Shown: one piece after another, positions 17,186 through 26,993 of the stretch
Layout of the letters: each line of letters starts with the position of its first letter
Position numbering within the stretch: position 1 is the stretch's first letter
Assembly (NCBI GenBank): GCA_003278345.1
Contig: QCFH01000015.1
Coordinates: 1 to 37,121 of the forward strand
Direction of reading: 5' to 3'
Origin: Prochlorococcus sp. AG-363-C02
Lineage (GTDB): Bacteria > Cyanobacteriota > Cyanobacteriia > PCC-6307 > Cyanobiaceae
Length of the DNA stretch: 37,121 nucleotides
Position numbers and translations under genes: made by a program
Notes under the pieces: model-generated
What the model was told of the DNA's origin: nothing
Seen by the model: only the letters and a program-made list of their open reading frames with translations
The model's database searches: none

Positions 17186-18624
17186 TTGATAATTGTTCTT
17201 TAAGTATTGATCAGAATAAAGCTCTTGAATGCTTTGTTAATTGGCTTGAAGAGAAAGAGGTTGATAAGCCTTTTTTGCTAAGTGGTTTTGCAGGAAGTGG
17301 AAAAACCTTTTTGGCTAGAAAATTTTTAAAAATTGTTGAAGGAAAAAATATTTGTTGGACCATCGCTGCTCCTACACATAAAGCAGTAGGAGTTTTACGC
17401 AAGTCTATAGACCTGGAAGGCTTAAGAGCAACCTGGTACCCATCTACTATCCATAGACTTTTAAGATTGAGGTTAAAAAGAAGAGGAAATTTAGAAGTTT
17501 GTGAGGAAACATCTCAAACTGATAAATCATTAGATCAACTTGGATTAGTTCTTATAGACGAAGCTTCAATGGTTGATAGCAAACTCTTAGAGATAGTTCT
17601 TAATTGTGCGCATCTTTATAAAACAAGATTAGTTTTTATAGGAGACCCTGCACAGCTGCCTCCTGTTGGGGAAGATATAAGCTCAGTATTCTCTATAAAA
17701 AGGGCAACTAAAGTACATTTAAATGAAGTTATAAGGCATCATGGTCCTGTTCTTAAGTTGGCTAACTTTATTAGAGAAAAAGATTTCCCTTGTAATCAAC
17801 CCCCGTGTTTTTTATTAGATAAATCAGAGCAAGGTTTAGTAGGCGCAGTTGACCAACAAACTTGGCTGGAAAAAGCAAAGTCTTCTTTAAGAGCCGCAGC
17901 TGAAAGCAATAATTATGATGATTCGAGAATACTTTGTTATACAAATAGATATCTTGAAAGATTAGAGCCCCATGCTAGGAGGGCTGTTCATGGACAATTG
18001 GCCGACGAAATGTCAGTAATACCTGGAGAAGTTCTTATTAGTCGAAGAGCTGTTATGACTTCTGCCTCTATAGAAGGAGATGTAAGAGAAGATGAGCCTG
18101 GAATACTTTTTGGTTCTAATACGGAAATGCTTGTTGAAGATGTAACTAAAGAAACCTTGAATTGCTCTGAATTTGATCTAAGAGAACAATACGAAATCGC
18201 CTTGCCAGAAATAAATACTCAAGCCGTAAAAATTTCAGCAAGAAATAGTAGATATTCGATAAGACTTATGCCTGAAATAGGATCAAATTCAAGATTCTTG
18301 TTGGATGAGATAATGAAAAAATTATTTAATAAGGCTAAAAACTTATCTAAAAAAGAAGCACGTATTTACTGGAAGTTATTTTTCTCTATAAGAGATTCTT
18401 TTGCTTTTGTTGGCCCTGCTTCAGTCCTTACTGTGCATAGAAGTCAAGGAAGTACTTTTCAAGAGGTTTATATAGCAGATGATATTTTCTTTTCTCAAGA
18501 TATATCTTTAAGAAGACAATTAGCATATGTAGCAGTAACTAGAGCAAGTAAAGAGGTTTGGATGGTTGGAAATAAGTCAAAAGATTTTTTAAATAGTTTG
18601 TGGAAAAAAGAACTTAAACTATAA
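17182..18624 (+). CDS. RecD/Dda-like superfamily 1 DNA helicase
   Basis: This 480-residue ATPase is a SF1B helicase of the RecD2/Dda/Pif1-related group. It has Walker A GFAGSGKT at 35-42, motif Ia APTHKAVGVL, Walker B LIDEASM at 124-130, motif III GDPAQLPPVGE at 154-164, and a UvrD-like C-terminal part with LTVHRSQGSTFQEVYI and YVAVTRASKEVW. I use the GTG at 17182, which overlaps the preceding stop as GTGA; an upstream in-frame ATG at 17116 would lie 70 bases inside the previous gene. It lacks the N-terminal region of RecD2 and no recB/recC partner is near, so it is probably a stand-alone helicase in replication or repair. It is convergent with cobB (13-base gap). Confidence 0.85.
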   Translation: MIDNCSLSIDQNKALECFVNWLEEKEVDKPFLLSGFAGSGKTFLARKFLKIVEGKNICWTIAAPTHKAVGVLRKSIDLEGLRATWYPSTIHRLLRLRLKRRGNLEVCEETSQTDKSLDQLGLVLIDEASMVDSKLLEIVLNCAHLYKTRLVFIGDPAQLPPVGEDISSVFSIKRATKVHLNEVIRHHGPVLKLANFIREKDFPCNQPPCFLLDKSEQGLVGAVDQQTWLEKAKSSLRAAAESNNYDDSRILCYTNRYLERLEPHARRAVHGQLADEMSVIPGEVLISRRAVMTSASIEGDVREDEPGILFGSNTEMLVEDVTKETLNCSEFDLREQYEIALPEINTQAVKISARNSRYSIRLMPEIGSNSRFLLDEIMKKLFNKAKNLSKKEARIYWKLFFSIRDSFAFVGPASVLTVHRSQGSTFQEVYIADDIFFSQDISLRRQLAYVAVTRASKEVWMVGNKSKDFLNSLWKKELKL

Positions 18625-18637
18625 AGTATCTATAATA

Positions 18638-20047
18638 CTAACTTTTTAAATTAATAATATTAGCCCAATTTCTAATAATATTAGGCGAACTTGCCCAGTG
18701 AAGGTGAATCCAACTTGCATGAAAATATTTGCTTGCCCATCCTTCTAAATCACTTTTTACTTCCCATCCTTTTGCCTCCCATAGCTTACTTAAAGTGTGC
18801 TTCTTTTTACTGTTTAATTTTGCTATATTATTACTCATATGGTTATTTCTTTTATTTTCTATTTCCCATCTATGGAATTCATGTCCTGTTATTAATTGAC
18901 CTTTTTTTAATATTGGACTTTCTGTAATTGGATTTAACTTTCTATAGCCAACTTTAAGGCTGCCTTTTTTAGTTTGAAATGGTAATAAACCTGCCATTGG
19001 GAATTTATTTCCTTTTGAATCAACTACAGACTCACCTAGCATTATCATTCCTCCACATTCAGCATATATAGGAATATTGCAAAAGGAATCTCTAATAGAT
19101 GATAAGCTTTTTTCACAATGACTTATTTCTTCAGCAAAATTTTCTGGGAACCCTCCTGGTATTATCAAAGCTTTAGCTTCTTTGGGAATTGAAATATTTT
19201 TTATTGGCTCCCAATTGATTACTTTCATTCCCATTTCCTTAAGACAATCTTTGGTGTCAGCATATGTAAAATGAAATGCCTTATCAGATGCAATTGCTAT
19301 GGAAGTTTCTTTTTCTAAAGGATTATTTAATGTTGCTTCAACTATATTTTTTATCGGATTAGATGATACCTTGGGTGCTTTGAGAAGAGGATAAATTAAG
19401 GGTATATTAAGGTATTTATCAGCAATTTCTGCCCATTTATTTACTAGATTTTTTATTCCTATTATTTCATGAGCTGGTATTAGTCCAAGAGATTTATTTT
19501 TTATTTTTAGACAGTCATTTTTAGGGATGCAACCTAAAACTTTTACATTTATCGTTGATAATGAATTAACTAATAACTCTTCATGTCTCGAACTATTTAT
19601 ATTGTTTAATACAACTCCAGCAATATTTAGTCTTTTATCGAAGTCTTTAAAACCTTTTACGAGAGCAGCAATTGATCTTGCCTGACCATGACCATCGATA
19701 ACTAATAATATTGGAAGATTTAAAAGCTTAGCTATATCTGCAGTGCTCCCTTCAGATGTATATCCAATTCCATCAAATAAACCCATGACGCCTTCAATTA
19801 TTGCAAGTTCTGTTAATCCACCAAATCCATTAAAACTTTCTTTAACCCAATTATCGCCACATAAGATTGAGTCTAGATTTCTACAAGGTTTTCCAGAGAC
19901 AGAAGTGAGTAACTGAGGATCAAGATAATCTGGCCCTACTTTGAAGGTTTGTATAGTTGTTCCTTTTTTACGTGCCCAACAAGAAAGAAGAATAGTTAAA
20001 AGAGTTTTTCCACTATTGCTAGCTGGTGCAGCTATTACAAGTGCCAT
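18638..20047 (-). CDS. cobB: Cobyrinate a,c-diamide synthase
   Basis: A 469-residue ATP- and glutamine-dependent amidase (CobB/CbiA) adding amides to the a and c side chains of the corrin ring in cobamide synthesis. The N-terminal P-loop-like APASNSGKT is at 7-15, followed by FKVGPDYLDP and EGVMGLFDG. The C-terminal class I-like GATase domain has IIPGGFPE and the nucleophile Cys in YAECGGMIMLGE. This fits the pseudo-B12 biosynthetic capacity known from marine picocyanobacteria. It is the last gene of the minus-strand row petH-zwf-opcA-cobB, 20 bases after opcA. HydB-type hydrogenobyrinate synthase activity is the aerobic-pathway alternative. Confidence 0.92.
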   Translation of the reverse strand: MALVIAAPASNSGKTLLTILLSCWARKKGTTIQTFKVGPDYLDPQLLTSVSGKPCRNLDSILCGDNWVKESFNGFGGLTELAIIEGVMGLFDGIGYTSEGSTADIAKLLNLPILLVIDGHGQARSIAALVKGFKDFDKRLNIAGVVLNNINSSRHEELLVNSLSTINVKVLGCIPKNDCLKIKNKSLGLIPAHEIIGIKNLVNKWAEIADKYLNIPLIYPLLKAPKVSSNPIKNIVEATLNNPLEKETSIAIASDKAFHFTYADTKDCLKEMGMKVINWEPIKNISIPKEAKALIIPGGFPENFAEEISHCEKSLSSIRDSFCNIPIYAECGGMIMLGESVVDSKGNKFPMAGLLPFQTKKGSLKVGYRKLNPITESPILKKGQLITGHEFHRWEIENKRNNHMSNNIAKLNSKKKHTLSKLWEAKGWEVKSDLEGWASKYFHASWIHLHWASSPNIIRNWANIINLKS

Positions 20048-20067
20048 TAAGCTTTAAAATAAGATGT

Positions 20068-21378
20068 TTATCGATTTTCAGACTCAATAAGATTAAGCAA
20101 CTGAGCTGCAATTGGAGCTGCATTACTAAGCAATGGACTTGTAGATCCTCTGCTACTTTCTAATAAAAGGGCAACATCTGTTTCAACAGGATTGTTTTGA
20201 ATGGGAACTAATTCCTCTAGTAAGTCCATGCTTGCCATGCCTCCTGCTTCTAGTCTCATGCACTCTCCAGATTCAGAACCAAGTATCACGCATAATCCAT
20301 CTTGAGACTCTTTTTCTGATTTACAAATCAATCTCATTCCAATAATTTGTCCAGGATGAATACTTGGCTTGCCAACCGGTAAGGTCATTAGGTGGAAATT
20401 TACAATTTCATTATCTGGACGTTTGAATTTTGTATTTAGACTATGACCATCTTTAGAAAATTCATTTACAAGACGCCAACCCAGCTTGTCTGCTATCCAA
20501 GATGCTAGAAGTAAACCTTGAACTATATGATCTCCTTCAATATCTATATCAAGGTTAACAATTTTTGAAAGAGAGCTTCTGCGATTAGGAGGGTCAAAAA
20601 CCATTGCTAGTGTTTGTCTCCATGTTCTTAGTCTTAGCCAATTGAGATCGTTAACTGCTTGACCACTTTTTATTCTTTGTTGCAGAACATCTAAACATCT
20701 TGAAGGTTCCCCAAGAGCACTATCAATAACAACTCTTCTTGTTGGAATAGCAAGTTGATTTAATAGCTCTGGTTCTTCATCAAGATTGCCATTCCACCAA
20801 AGCCATGATGGTAAATCTTCAGGTATTAAGTTTTCAACTATGCAAAGTCCTTTTTTTAGCGAATCTATATCACCTTTTAAAACTATTACATCTCCGCAAG
20901 CTGAATTACCTCCTCCTTCTTCAGGCAAAGGACAGTATGCTGCGACAAGGGTCTCAAGCTCTTTGCCTTTCTCAAGGCTGGGAGCAAGTGTTATTAGTCG
21001 CCTTGGTTGTAATTGACTTATTGCAGAATCTATATGCTGTCCTCTTAGATCATCTTCTTTGTTAGGAGATTTGCTTGCAGGTATAGATGTAAAGACTTCT
21101 TTTGCTAAAGGTGGTGTGGAGTGGGGTAGATTTTTCTCTAAAACAATTTTTCTGGCTTCATCAATTAATTCACTTCTTTCATTACCAAGAATAGGACCAT
21201 TAATTCTTCCATTGGTTACTAGCTTTTGTTCTATCCAAGCTGGTTGCCATACAAGAAGACAAAAAGTATTGGCACCATTGTTTTCAGATAGGTCATTTGA
21301 CCAAAGACTTTTTAAGTACCCTGGTATTTCTTGAGGTGGTATCTGAAGAGGAGTTTGAAGAGTTAATTGTGGAGACAT
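20068..21378 (-). CDS. opcA: Glucose-6-phosphate dehydrogenase assembly protein OpcA
   Basis: OpcA is a cyanobacterial/actinobacterial accessory protein that binds glucose-6-phosphate dehydrogenase and promotes its active oligomeric form; in cyanobacteria the pair is redox-regulated through thioredoxin. The 436-residue sequence starts at ATG 21378. It shows the central RRVVIDSALGEP segment and NDLNWLRLRTWRQTLAMVFDP, typical of the family, and about eight scattered cysteines. There are no membrane segments. It lies 49 bases downstream of zwf on the same strand, the conserved cyanobacterial order, which supports the assignment. Confidence 0.93.
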   Translation of the reverse strand: MSPQLTLQTPLQIPPQEIPGYLKSLWSNDLSENNGANTFCLLVWQPAWIEQKLVTNGRINGPILGNERSELIDEARKIVLEKNLPHSTPPLAKEVFTSIPASKSPNKEDDLRGQHIDSAISQLQPRRLITLAPSLEKGKELETLVAAYCPLPEEGGGNSACGDVIVLKGDIDSLKKGLCIVENLIPEDLPSWLWWNGNLDEEPELLNQLAIPTRRVVIDSALGEPSRCLDVLQQRIKSGQAVNDLNWLRLRTWRQTLAMVFDPPNRRSSLSKIVNLDIDIEGDHIVQGLLLASWIADKLGWRLVNEFSKDGHSLNTKFKRPDNEIVNFHLMTLPVGKPSIHPGQIIGMRLICKSEKESQDGLCVILGSESGECMRLEAGGMASMDLLEELVPIQNNPVETDVALLLESSRGSTSPLLSNAAPIAAQLLNLIESENR

Positions 21379-21427
21379 TTTTCTTGTTCTTGTAAATTAC
21401 TTAATAGGAATAATTGAATAATTATGA

Positions 21428-22948
21428 TCATGGTCTTCTCCAGAGCAATTGATCTTTAGCTAGCAATTGATCAGCTTCTGATGGTCCCCAAGTGCGAGAT
21501 TCATATTGATAAGTTGGTAACTGCCAAGGGCTATCTTCAATCATTTCTAATAAAGGAGTATATAGTCTCCAGGCCGCTTCTACTTCATCGCTTCTAGTAA
21601 ATAGCGTTGGATCTCCAAGCATTGCATCTGCTAAAAGTCTTACATAACCTTCATCAGAAGGTTCTCCAAAAGACTCGTCATAAGAAAATTCCATTTCGAC
21701 AGGTCTACTTCTCATTCCAGAACCAGGTGACTTGACTTCAAACTTAAACTCAGCTCCTTCGTCAGGTTGAATTCTCAGTATCAATTGATTTGAAGTGGGT
21801 GTCCCTCCAGCAGCATCGAAAAGATGTACAGGTGCTTCTCTAAAGGTAAGCACAACTTCGCTTGTTCTTTTTGCCAACCTTTTCCCAGTTCTAATGTAAA
21901 AAGGTACTCCTTGCCATCTCCAATTATTAATAAAGAGTTTCATGGCGACATAAGTTTCGGTTGTGCTATTTGGATTGACACCAACTTCTTCTCTATAACC
22001 TTTTAATGGATTAGATTTAGTCCCCCCTTGAGAATATTGACCTCTTACGCAACATTTCCAAGGTTCTAGTTCATTTGCCAAATGTGCAGCTTGAAGAACT
22101 TTTGATTTTTCATTTCTAATAGCTTCGGGATCAAAATGACCAGGAGGTTCCATTGTTGTAATGGCAAGCATTTGAGTTAAATGATTTTGGACCATATCTC
22201 TCAATGCTCCTGAGCTTTCGTAATAACCTGCTCGGTCTTCAACTCCTACAGTCTCTGCTGAAGTTATTTGAACATTCGAAATATAATTTCTATTCCATAT
22301 TGGTTCAAAAATAGTATTAGCAAATCTAAGTACCAATATGTTTTGAACAGTTTCTTTTCCTAGATAGTGATCAATTCGATAAACTTGGCTTTCAAGAGCA
22401 CAATTTTGTACTATTCGATTTAATTTTTGAGCACTTCTGTAATCTCTGCCAAATGGTTTTTCTATGACTATCCTGCTTCTTTTAGGGTCTTTTAATAGGC
22501 CAGCTTCAGAAAGAGCTTTGCACCCACTAGCATAAAATTTTGGTGAAACAGACAAATAAAAGGTTCTATTTGCATGAGTTGCTTTTAACTTATCAATTTC
22601 CTCAAGTCTTGTTTTTAGTTTGAAAGTATCTTCCGGATGGTCAAGATTTATTGGTTCATAGAATAATCGAGTTGTGAATTCTTTCCAATCGTTAGGATTG
22701 ATTCTAATTTCCTCAGTTAATGATTTAGACATTTTTTCTCTAAATTCTTTATCCGTCCAAGGCCGCCTAGCACATCCAAGGATTGCAAATTCACTTGGCA
22801 GCCTTCTTTGTTTGAATAGTTCAAATAGAGCTGGAATCAGCTTTCTATGAGTTAAATCTCCACTGGCACCAAAGATAACTAAACACTGAGGAGAAATAAC
22901 TCTTTCCTGTCTCAGTCCAATCCTTAAAGGGTTTGTGGTCATTATCAT
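21428..22948 (-). CDS. zwf: Glucose-6-phosphate 1-dehydrogenase
   Basis: First enzyme of the oxidative pentose phosphate pathway, making NADPH and 6-phosphogluconolactone; in cyanobacteria it is the main entry to dark carbon catabolism. The 506-residue protein has the dinucleotide loop FGASGDLTHRKL (27-32 core), EKPFG at 163-167, and the substrate site RIDHYLGKE at 191-199 with the catalytic His following Asp. Further conserved blocks are DMVQNHLTQ and RTGKRLAKRTSEV. The ATG at 22948 is used; a second ATG two codons later is equally possible. A 14-bp near-palindrome lies 23 bases upstream. opcA follows after 49 bases. Confidence 0.96.
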   Translation of the reverse strand: MIMTTNPLRIGLRQERVISPQCLVIFGASGDLTHRKLIPALFELFKQRRLPSEFAILGCARRPWTDKEFREKMSKSLTEEIRINPNDWKEFTTRLFYEPINLDHPEDTFKLKTRLEEIDKLKATHANRTFYLSVSPKFYASGCKALSEAGLLKDPKRSRIVIEKPFGRDYRSAQKLNRIVQNCALESQVYRIDHYLGKETVQNILVLRFANTIFEPIWNRNYISNVQITSAETVGVEDRAGYYESSGALRDMVQNHLTQMLAITTMEPPGHFDPEAIRNEKSKVLQAAHLANELEPWKCCVRGQYSQGGTKSNPLKGYREEVGVNPNSTTETYVAMKLFINNWRWQGVPFYIRTGKRLAKRTSEVVLTFREAPVHLFDAAGGTPTSNQLILRIQPDEGAEFKFEVKSPGSGMRSRPVEMEFSYDESFGEPSDEGYVRLLADAMLGDPTLFTRSDEVEAAWRLYTPLLEMIEDSPWQLPTYQYESRTWGPSEADQLLAKDQLLWRRP

Positions 22949-22971
22949 CTTTAGTTTGCCGAAAAACTTAA

Positions 22972-22985
22972 ATACCTTGAGATAT
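22972..22985. promoter_or_regulatory. Near-palindromic site upstream of zwf, shared with sasA
   Basis: ATACCTTGAGATAT lies 23 bases before the zwf start codon. It matches the perfect palindrome ATACCTTAAGGTAT upstream of sasA at 12 of 14 positions, with the left half identical. It is embedded in a longer inverted repeat TTAAATA (22968-22974) / TATTTAA (22983-22989). Position and symmetry suggest a dimeric regulator's operator or part of the promoter core. No other gene-upstream copy was found by eye. Confidence 0.4.
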
Positions 22986-23116
22986 TTAAATTCAAATTGT
23001 AATTAGAAATCTTGCTATCTTTTGTGGTCAGATCACCAAAATCAAGTTCTTTTTTTTCCAAAAAGATTTCTTGTAGAAAGTTTTAAATTTAGTGTTTGAG
23101 ATAAAGGTTTTAAAAT

Positions 23117-24277
<1,161 letters not shown>

Positions 24278-24443
24278 TCAAAGTTCACGTTTTGAGATTG
24301 GCACAAGTCTGAACATTCCATTAAAAGGCTCAACTTGGTTTTTTTTTAATTATTGTTCTAGGTTCATTTAATCAATTACCACAATGGAAATTAACCCAAC
24401 AACTAAAAGTTCTTCTCTTGACTGAGTTTTTTAAATAGAAAAG

Positions 24444-24977
24444 ATGAAAAACAAAGGGTTTGAAAACGTTAGTAAGACTATTGAGCAAACAATGGAAGTG
24501 CTTCCTGGTGGAACCAGAAGGCTTGCTGCACAATTAAGTACTTCTGTAGATCTTTGCTACTTATGGGAAGTTTTGACAAGCTATAACAAACTCAGTGAAT
24601 TTATTCCAAATCTTCTGTCTAGTGAAGTCTTGTCTAGGGTTGAAAATGAGATTTATATAAAACAAATAGGCTCTCAAGAGTTTTTGGGCTTTGATTTTTC
24701 TGCAGAAGTTTTTATAAAGTTGATTGAAGATAGAAAAAATGCATTACTTACTTTCTCATTAGTTAAAGGAGATTTTCGAAGGTTTGAGGGCTCCTGGAAG
24801 ATAAGAGAATGTTCCTCAGGAAATGGTAGTTCTCTGATTTATGAATTAGTTGTGCAGGGTTGTTTTGGAATGCCAGTAACTCTTATTGAAAAACATTTGA
24901 AAAAAAATTTAACGACAAACCTATTGGCAGTCGAAAAAGCTGCCCTTGAAATTAGTGGTAAAAAAGAAGAAAAATAG
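24444..24977 (+). CDS. SRPBCC/START-like cyclase-dehydrase family protein
   Basis: A 177-residue protein of the polyketide cyclase/dehydrase (SRPBCC, Bet v1-like) family, which forms a helix-grip fold with a hydrophobic cavity for a lipid-like ligand. Visible markers are GGTRRLAAQL, WEVLTSYNKLSEFIPNL, the strand GDFRRFEGSWKI, and ELVVQGCFGMPVTLIEKHL with the long C-terminal helix. Ligand and function are unknown. The ATG at 24444 gives a 15-residue pre-extension; an internal ATG at 24489 (MEVLPGG) is a credible alternative start. The gene is divergent from petH. Its TAG stop (24975-24977) overlaps the 3' end of the oppositely oriented tRNA-Glu gene. Confidence 0.82.
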   Translation: MKNKGFENVSKTIEQTMEVLPGGTRRLAAQLSTSVDLCYLWEVLTSYNKLSEFIPNLLSSEVLSRVENEIYIKQIGSQEFLGFDFSAEVFIKLIEDRKNALLTFSLVKGDFRRFEGSWKIRECSSGNGSSLIYELVVQGCFGMPVTLIEKHLKKNLTTNLLAVEKAALEISGKKEEK

Positions 24978-25047
24978 CCCCAAGGGGATTCGAACCCCTG
25001 TCGCCTCCGTGAAAGGGAGGTGTCCTAGGCCTCTAGACGATGGGGCC
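24975..25047 (-). tRNA. trnE: tRNA-Glu (UUC)
   Basis: Read on the minus strand from 25047, the 73 bases fold as a tRNA. The acceptor stem GGCCCCA pairs with TGGGGCT, with G1-U72 as a wobble; the anticodon stem-loop is CCTCC-CTTTCAC-GGAGG with anticodon TTC; the T arm is AGGGG-TTCGAAT-CCCCT. A73 is encoded and CCA is not. A G1-U72 pair with A73 is also my recollection for chloroplast tRNA-Glu. Besides translation, this tRNA is the substrate of glutamyl-tRNA reductase, so it feeds chlorophyll and haem synthesis. The last three bases overlap the stop codon of the convergent SRPBCC gene. Confidence 0.96.
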
Positions 25048-25056
25048 ATGGTCGTG

Positions 25057-25062
25057 ATCATA
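25057..25062 (-). promoter_or_regulatory. Putative -10 element of the tRNA-Glu promoter
   Basis: On the minus strand TATGAT lies nine bases before the first base of tRNA-Glu, placing a start of transcription only a few bases upstream of the mature 5' end. A TTGAAC (25083-25088) could serve as -35, but its 20-base spacer is long. The assignment rests on consensus similarity and position only. Confidence 0.4.
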
Positions 25063-25114
25063 CACAAATGATTGCGAATCACGTTCAAACGCTACGGTTA
25101 ATCCTAGCCCCGCG

Positions 25115-26239
25115 TCAAGCTCTGCTAAGACTTATTTGGTTATACCAAACAGGAACATTGAAATAAAAACATGCACCTTTATCAGGTTCTGAAACAACCC
25201 ATATTTTTCCACCATGCACCTCAACTATTCTTCTGCATACAGATAGACCAATTCCAAAGCCTGAGATCTTATCTGAAGTTTGAGGCAGACGAACTCTGTC
25301 TAGAAATATCCTCTGCTTTTCTTTATCAGGAATTCCAGGTCCATTGTCACAAATGCTAACTTGTACCCATTGGTTGGTTCTATGCAGCATCCTTATATTC
25401 ACCGTGTCACCCTTAGAAGAGAATTTCAAAGCATTTTCAATTAAATTTAATAAAACTTGTCTCATCCTTCCTTGATCTGCAAAAACATTTGGGAGGTCTG
25501 CTGGAATATCTGTATTAATACCTATTCCTCTTTTGAGCCAAGACTTCTCTAATTCAAGAATTACTTCAGCAGCAATACTTGCAAGGTTTGTTTTTTGTGG
25601 ATGAAAAAGTGCTTCCCACCTTGTTGTCCCTACTTCAAGTAGATCTTTAGATAATGATTCAATTTCTTCTAAACGTCTTTTTATTACCTCTTGAAGCTTA
25701 TTTAAATTTATTTGTCCCAATTCTTGACTTTGAATTGCAAGTTTGGCTGCTGAAAGTGGAGTCCTCAACTCGTGTGCGACCATTCTTAAAAGTCTTTCTT
25801 GGGATTCAATCCGATCAGTTAATGTCTCGTTTTCTTGTCTAATTCTAAGATTTTCGTCCTCTAAAAGTAGTTCTTTTCTTGTTGTGCTTGTAAGTTGTTC
25901 TGATTGCCTTAGATCTATCCCTAATCCACTGATTAACACCTCTTCTTGTTCCCATCTAGGAAGCCAATCTTTAATTTGTTGAAAGATGCTGCTACCTATA
26001 AATATTTGTTTTGGAGTTGGCTCAAGTTTTATTAATGCTGGTATCGCAACTATTCTATGAAGTTCTAGTAATTCAGGTTGCTCTTTTGGATCTGAAAATT
26101 GAAGAGTTACATCAAAACAGCATTCTTCTGACTCTAAAAATTTTATCAGTGATTTTAAGTCACCTCTTGAGAGGTGACTTTTACTTGCAACCAACAGAAG
26201 ATGAAGCTTTCTTCGTTCATTAGCTGTTTTTTTGTTCAC
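25115..26239 (-). CDS. sasA: Adaptive-response sensory histidine kinase SasA
   Basis: A 374-residue soluble histidine kinase. The N-terminal ~100 residues form a thioredoxin-like KaiB-homologous sensor domain ([13 protein letters not shown] to [13 protein letters not shown]), followed by a coiled-coil linker (about 115-150). The HisKA domain has the phospho-acceptor His156 in [15 protein letters not shown]. The HATPase_c domain has N-box [12 protein letters not shown]1 DNGPGIP and G2 [14 protein letters not shown]. In Synechococcus elongatus SasA binds KaiC and phosphorylates RpaA, transmitting circadian output. The start is GTG at 26239; no ATG is available near the N-terminus. A perfect 14-bp palindrome sits 26 bases upstream. 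Neither kaiB/kaiC nor rpaA is in this window. Confidence 0.93.
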   Translation of the reverse strand: MNKKTANERRKLHLLLVASKSHLSRGDLKSLIKFLESEECCFDVTLQFSDPKEQPELLELHRIVAIPALIKLEPTPKQIFIGSSIFQQIKDWLPRWEQEEVLISGLGIDLRQSEQLTSTTRKELLLEDENLRIRQENETLTDRIESQERLLRMVAHELRTPLSAAKLAIQSQELGQINLNKLQEVIKRRLEEIESLSKDLLEVGTTRWEALFHPQKTNLASIAAEVILELEKSWLKRGIGINTDIPADLPNVFADQGRMRQVLLNLIENALKFSSKGDTVNIRMLHRTNQWVQVSICDNGPGIPDKEKQRIFLDRVRLPQTSDKISGFGIGLSVCRRIVEVHGGKIWVVSEPDKGACFYFNVPVWYNQISLSRA

Positions 26240-26265
26240 AGCTTTGAACTTCTTAAATCTTACAT

Positions 26266-26279
26266 ATACCTTAAGGTAT
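26266..26279. promoter_or_regulatory. Perfect 14-bp palindrome upstream of sasA
   Basis: ATACCTTAAGGTAT is fully self-complementary and lies 26 bases before the sasA start codon, and 64 bases before the divergent CpcS-like gene. A 12/14 match occurs at nearly the same distance from zwf. It could be an operator of a dimeric regulator, possibly autoregulatory for clock output, or a promoter-core coincidence. Confidence 0.45.
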
Positions 26280-26343
26280 TATGAGTCATTTTCTAGTGTT
26301 GCTATTAATTAAATGAATCTTCTTGTATTTTTTGTAGTTTCTT

Positions 26344-26889
26344 ATGATACAAAATGAATTATTAAAAAATAGCCAATCTCTAAATATAAATAGGTATTCA
26401 GAAGATCTAAGGATAAATTTTGATACTAATTTACGTAGATGGTTTTCAAGGAATATAGGAGTTTGGAAGTCAAGAAGACAATATTTTTTTGAGCAAGAAG
26501 ATGTTTTGCATTTGGAAATGTTTATTAATATTGAGGAGTTAAAAGAAAACAATGAGCATGGCTGTTGCTATAAGTTTTCTTGGTGGTGTGAACAAGAAAC
26601 TGATTTTTTTATTAAAAAGCCTAATTATTTAAAAGAAGGAGTTATAGAAGCATCTTTATTTGGTCATCAATTACACAAAAGTAGTGGATATTTAAATAAT
26701 GATTTATGTTTTTCCAATATTAGGCAAGTAGATGAGCATGAGCTAATATTCGACTCTTCATATGACAATTGGCATATTCTTGAACACACTAGATTAATAG
26801 ACCATGATAGATATCGCTCAAGAAATATTTATAGTTGGAAGGAAAATAAATTGATAATAGTAGAGAATCATCATGAGATTAGGATTTGA
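26344..26889 (+). CDS. CpcS/CpeS-like (lipocalin-fold) bilin lyase family protein
   Basis: A 181-residue soluble protein. Its beginning and end resemble CpcS/CpeS phycobiliprotein lyases: GVWKSRRQYF at 39-48 matches the family's G-x-W-x-S-x-R-x-Y/F opening, and the last third runs through a Tyr/Glu/Arg-rich stretch to a terminal EIRI, like the family's SEIR ending. The middle is diverged, with Trp/Cys-rich GCCYKFSWWCEQ. CpcS/CpeS proteins attach phycobilins to antenna proteins. Here it is not beside phycoerythrin genes; it is divergent from sasA. It may act on residual phycoerythrin, bind another tetrapyrrole, or have lost lyase activity. Family placement is by eye and moderate. Confidence 0.55.
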   Translation: MIQNELLKNSQSLNINRYSEDLRINFDTNLRRWFSRNIGVWKSRRQYFFEQEDVLHLEMFINIEELKENNEHGCCYKFSWWCEQETDFFIKKPNYLKEGVIEASLFGHQLHKSSGYLNNDLCFSNIRQVDEHELIFDSSYDNWHILEHTRLIDHDRYRSRNIYSWKENKLIIVENHHEIRI

Positions 26890-26993
26890 TTCTCTAAATA
26901 AAAAAGGAATCAAATTAACTATAAAATCTTTTACTAACAATTAATTTTTCTTTTCTTTTGGATGTATACTTGTGATTACAATTATTTATTACT

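Noticed and set aside
20786-21334. Three overlapping plus-strand open frames inside opcA
   Set aside because: opcA is a clear full-length homolog in the other strand; these frames lack starts with ribosome binding sites and resemble no protein.
24304-24347. CAAGT...ACTTG followed by nine T, as a possible terminator or small RNA end between petH and the SRPBCC gene
   Set aside because: The stem is only five pairs with a loop above 20 bases, so it is too weak to call.
26286-26552. 88-codon minus-strand frame overlapping the CpcS-like gene and the sasA upstream region
   Set aside because: Antisense to a better-supported gene and it would run across the palindrome-promoter region; composition is random-looking.
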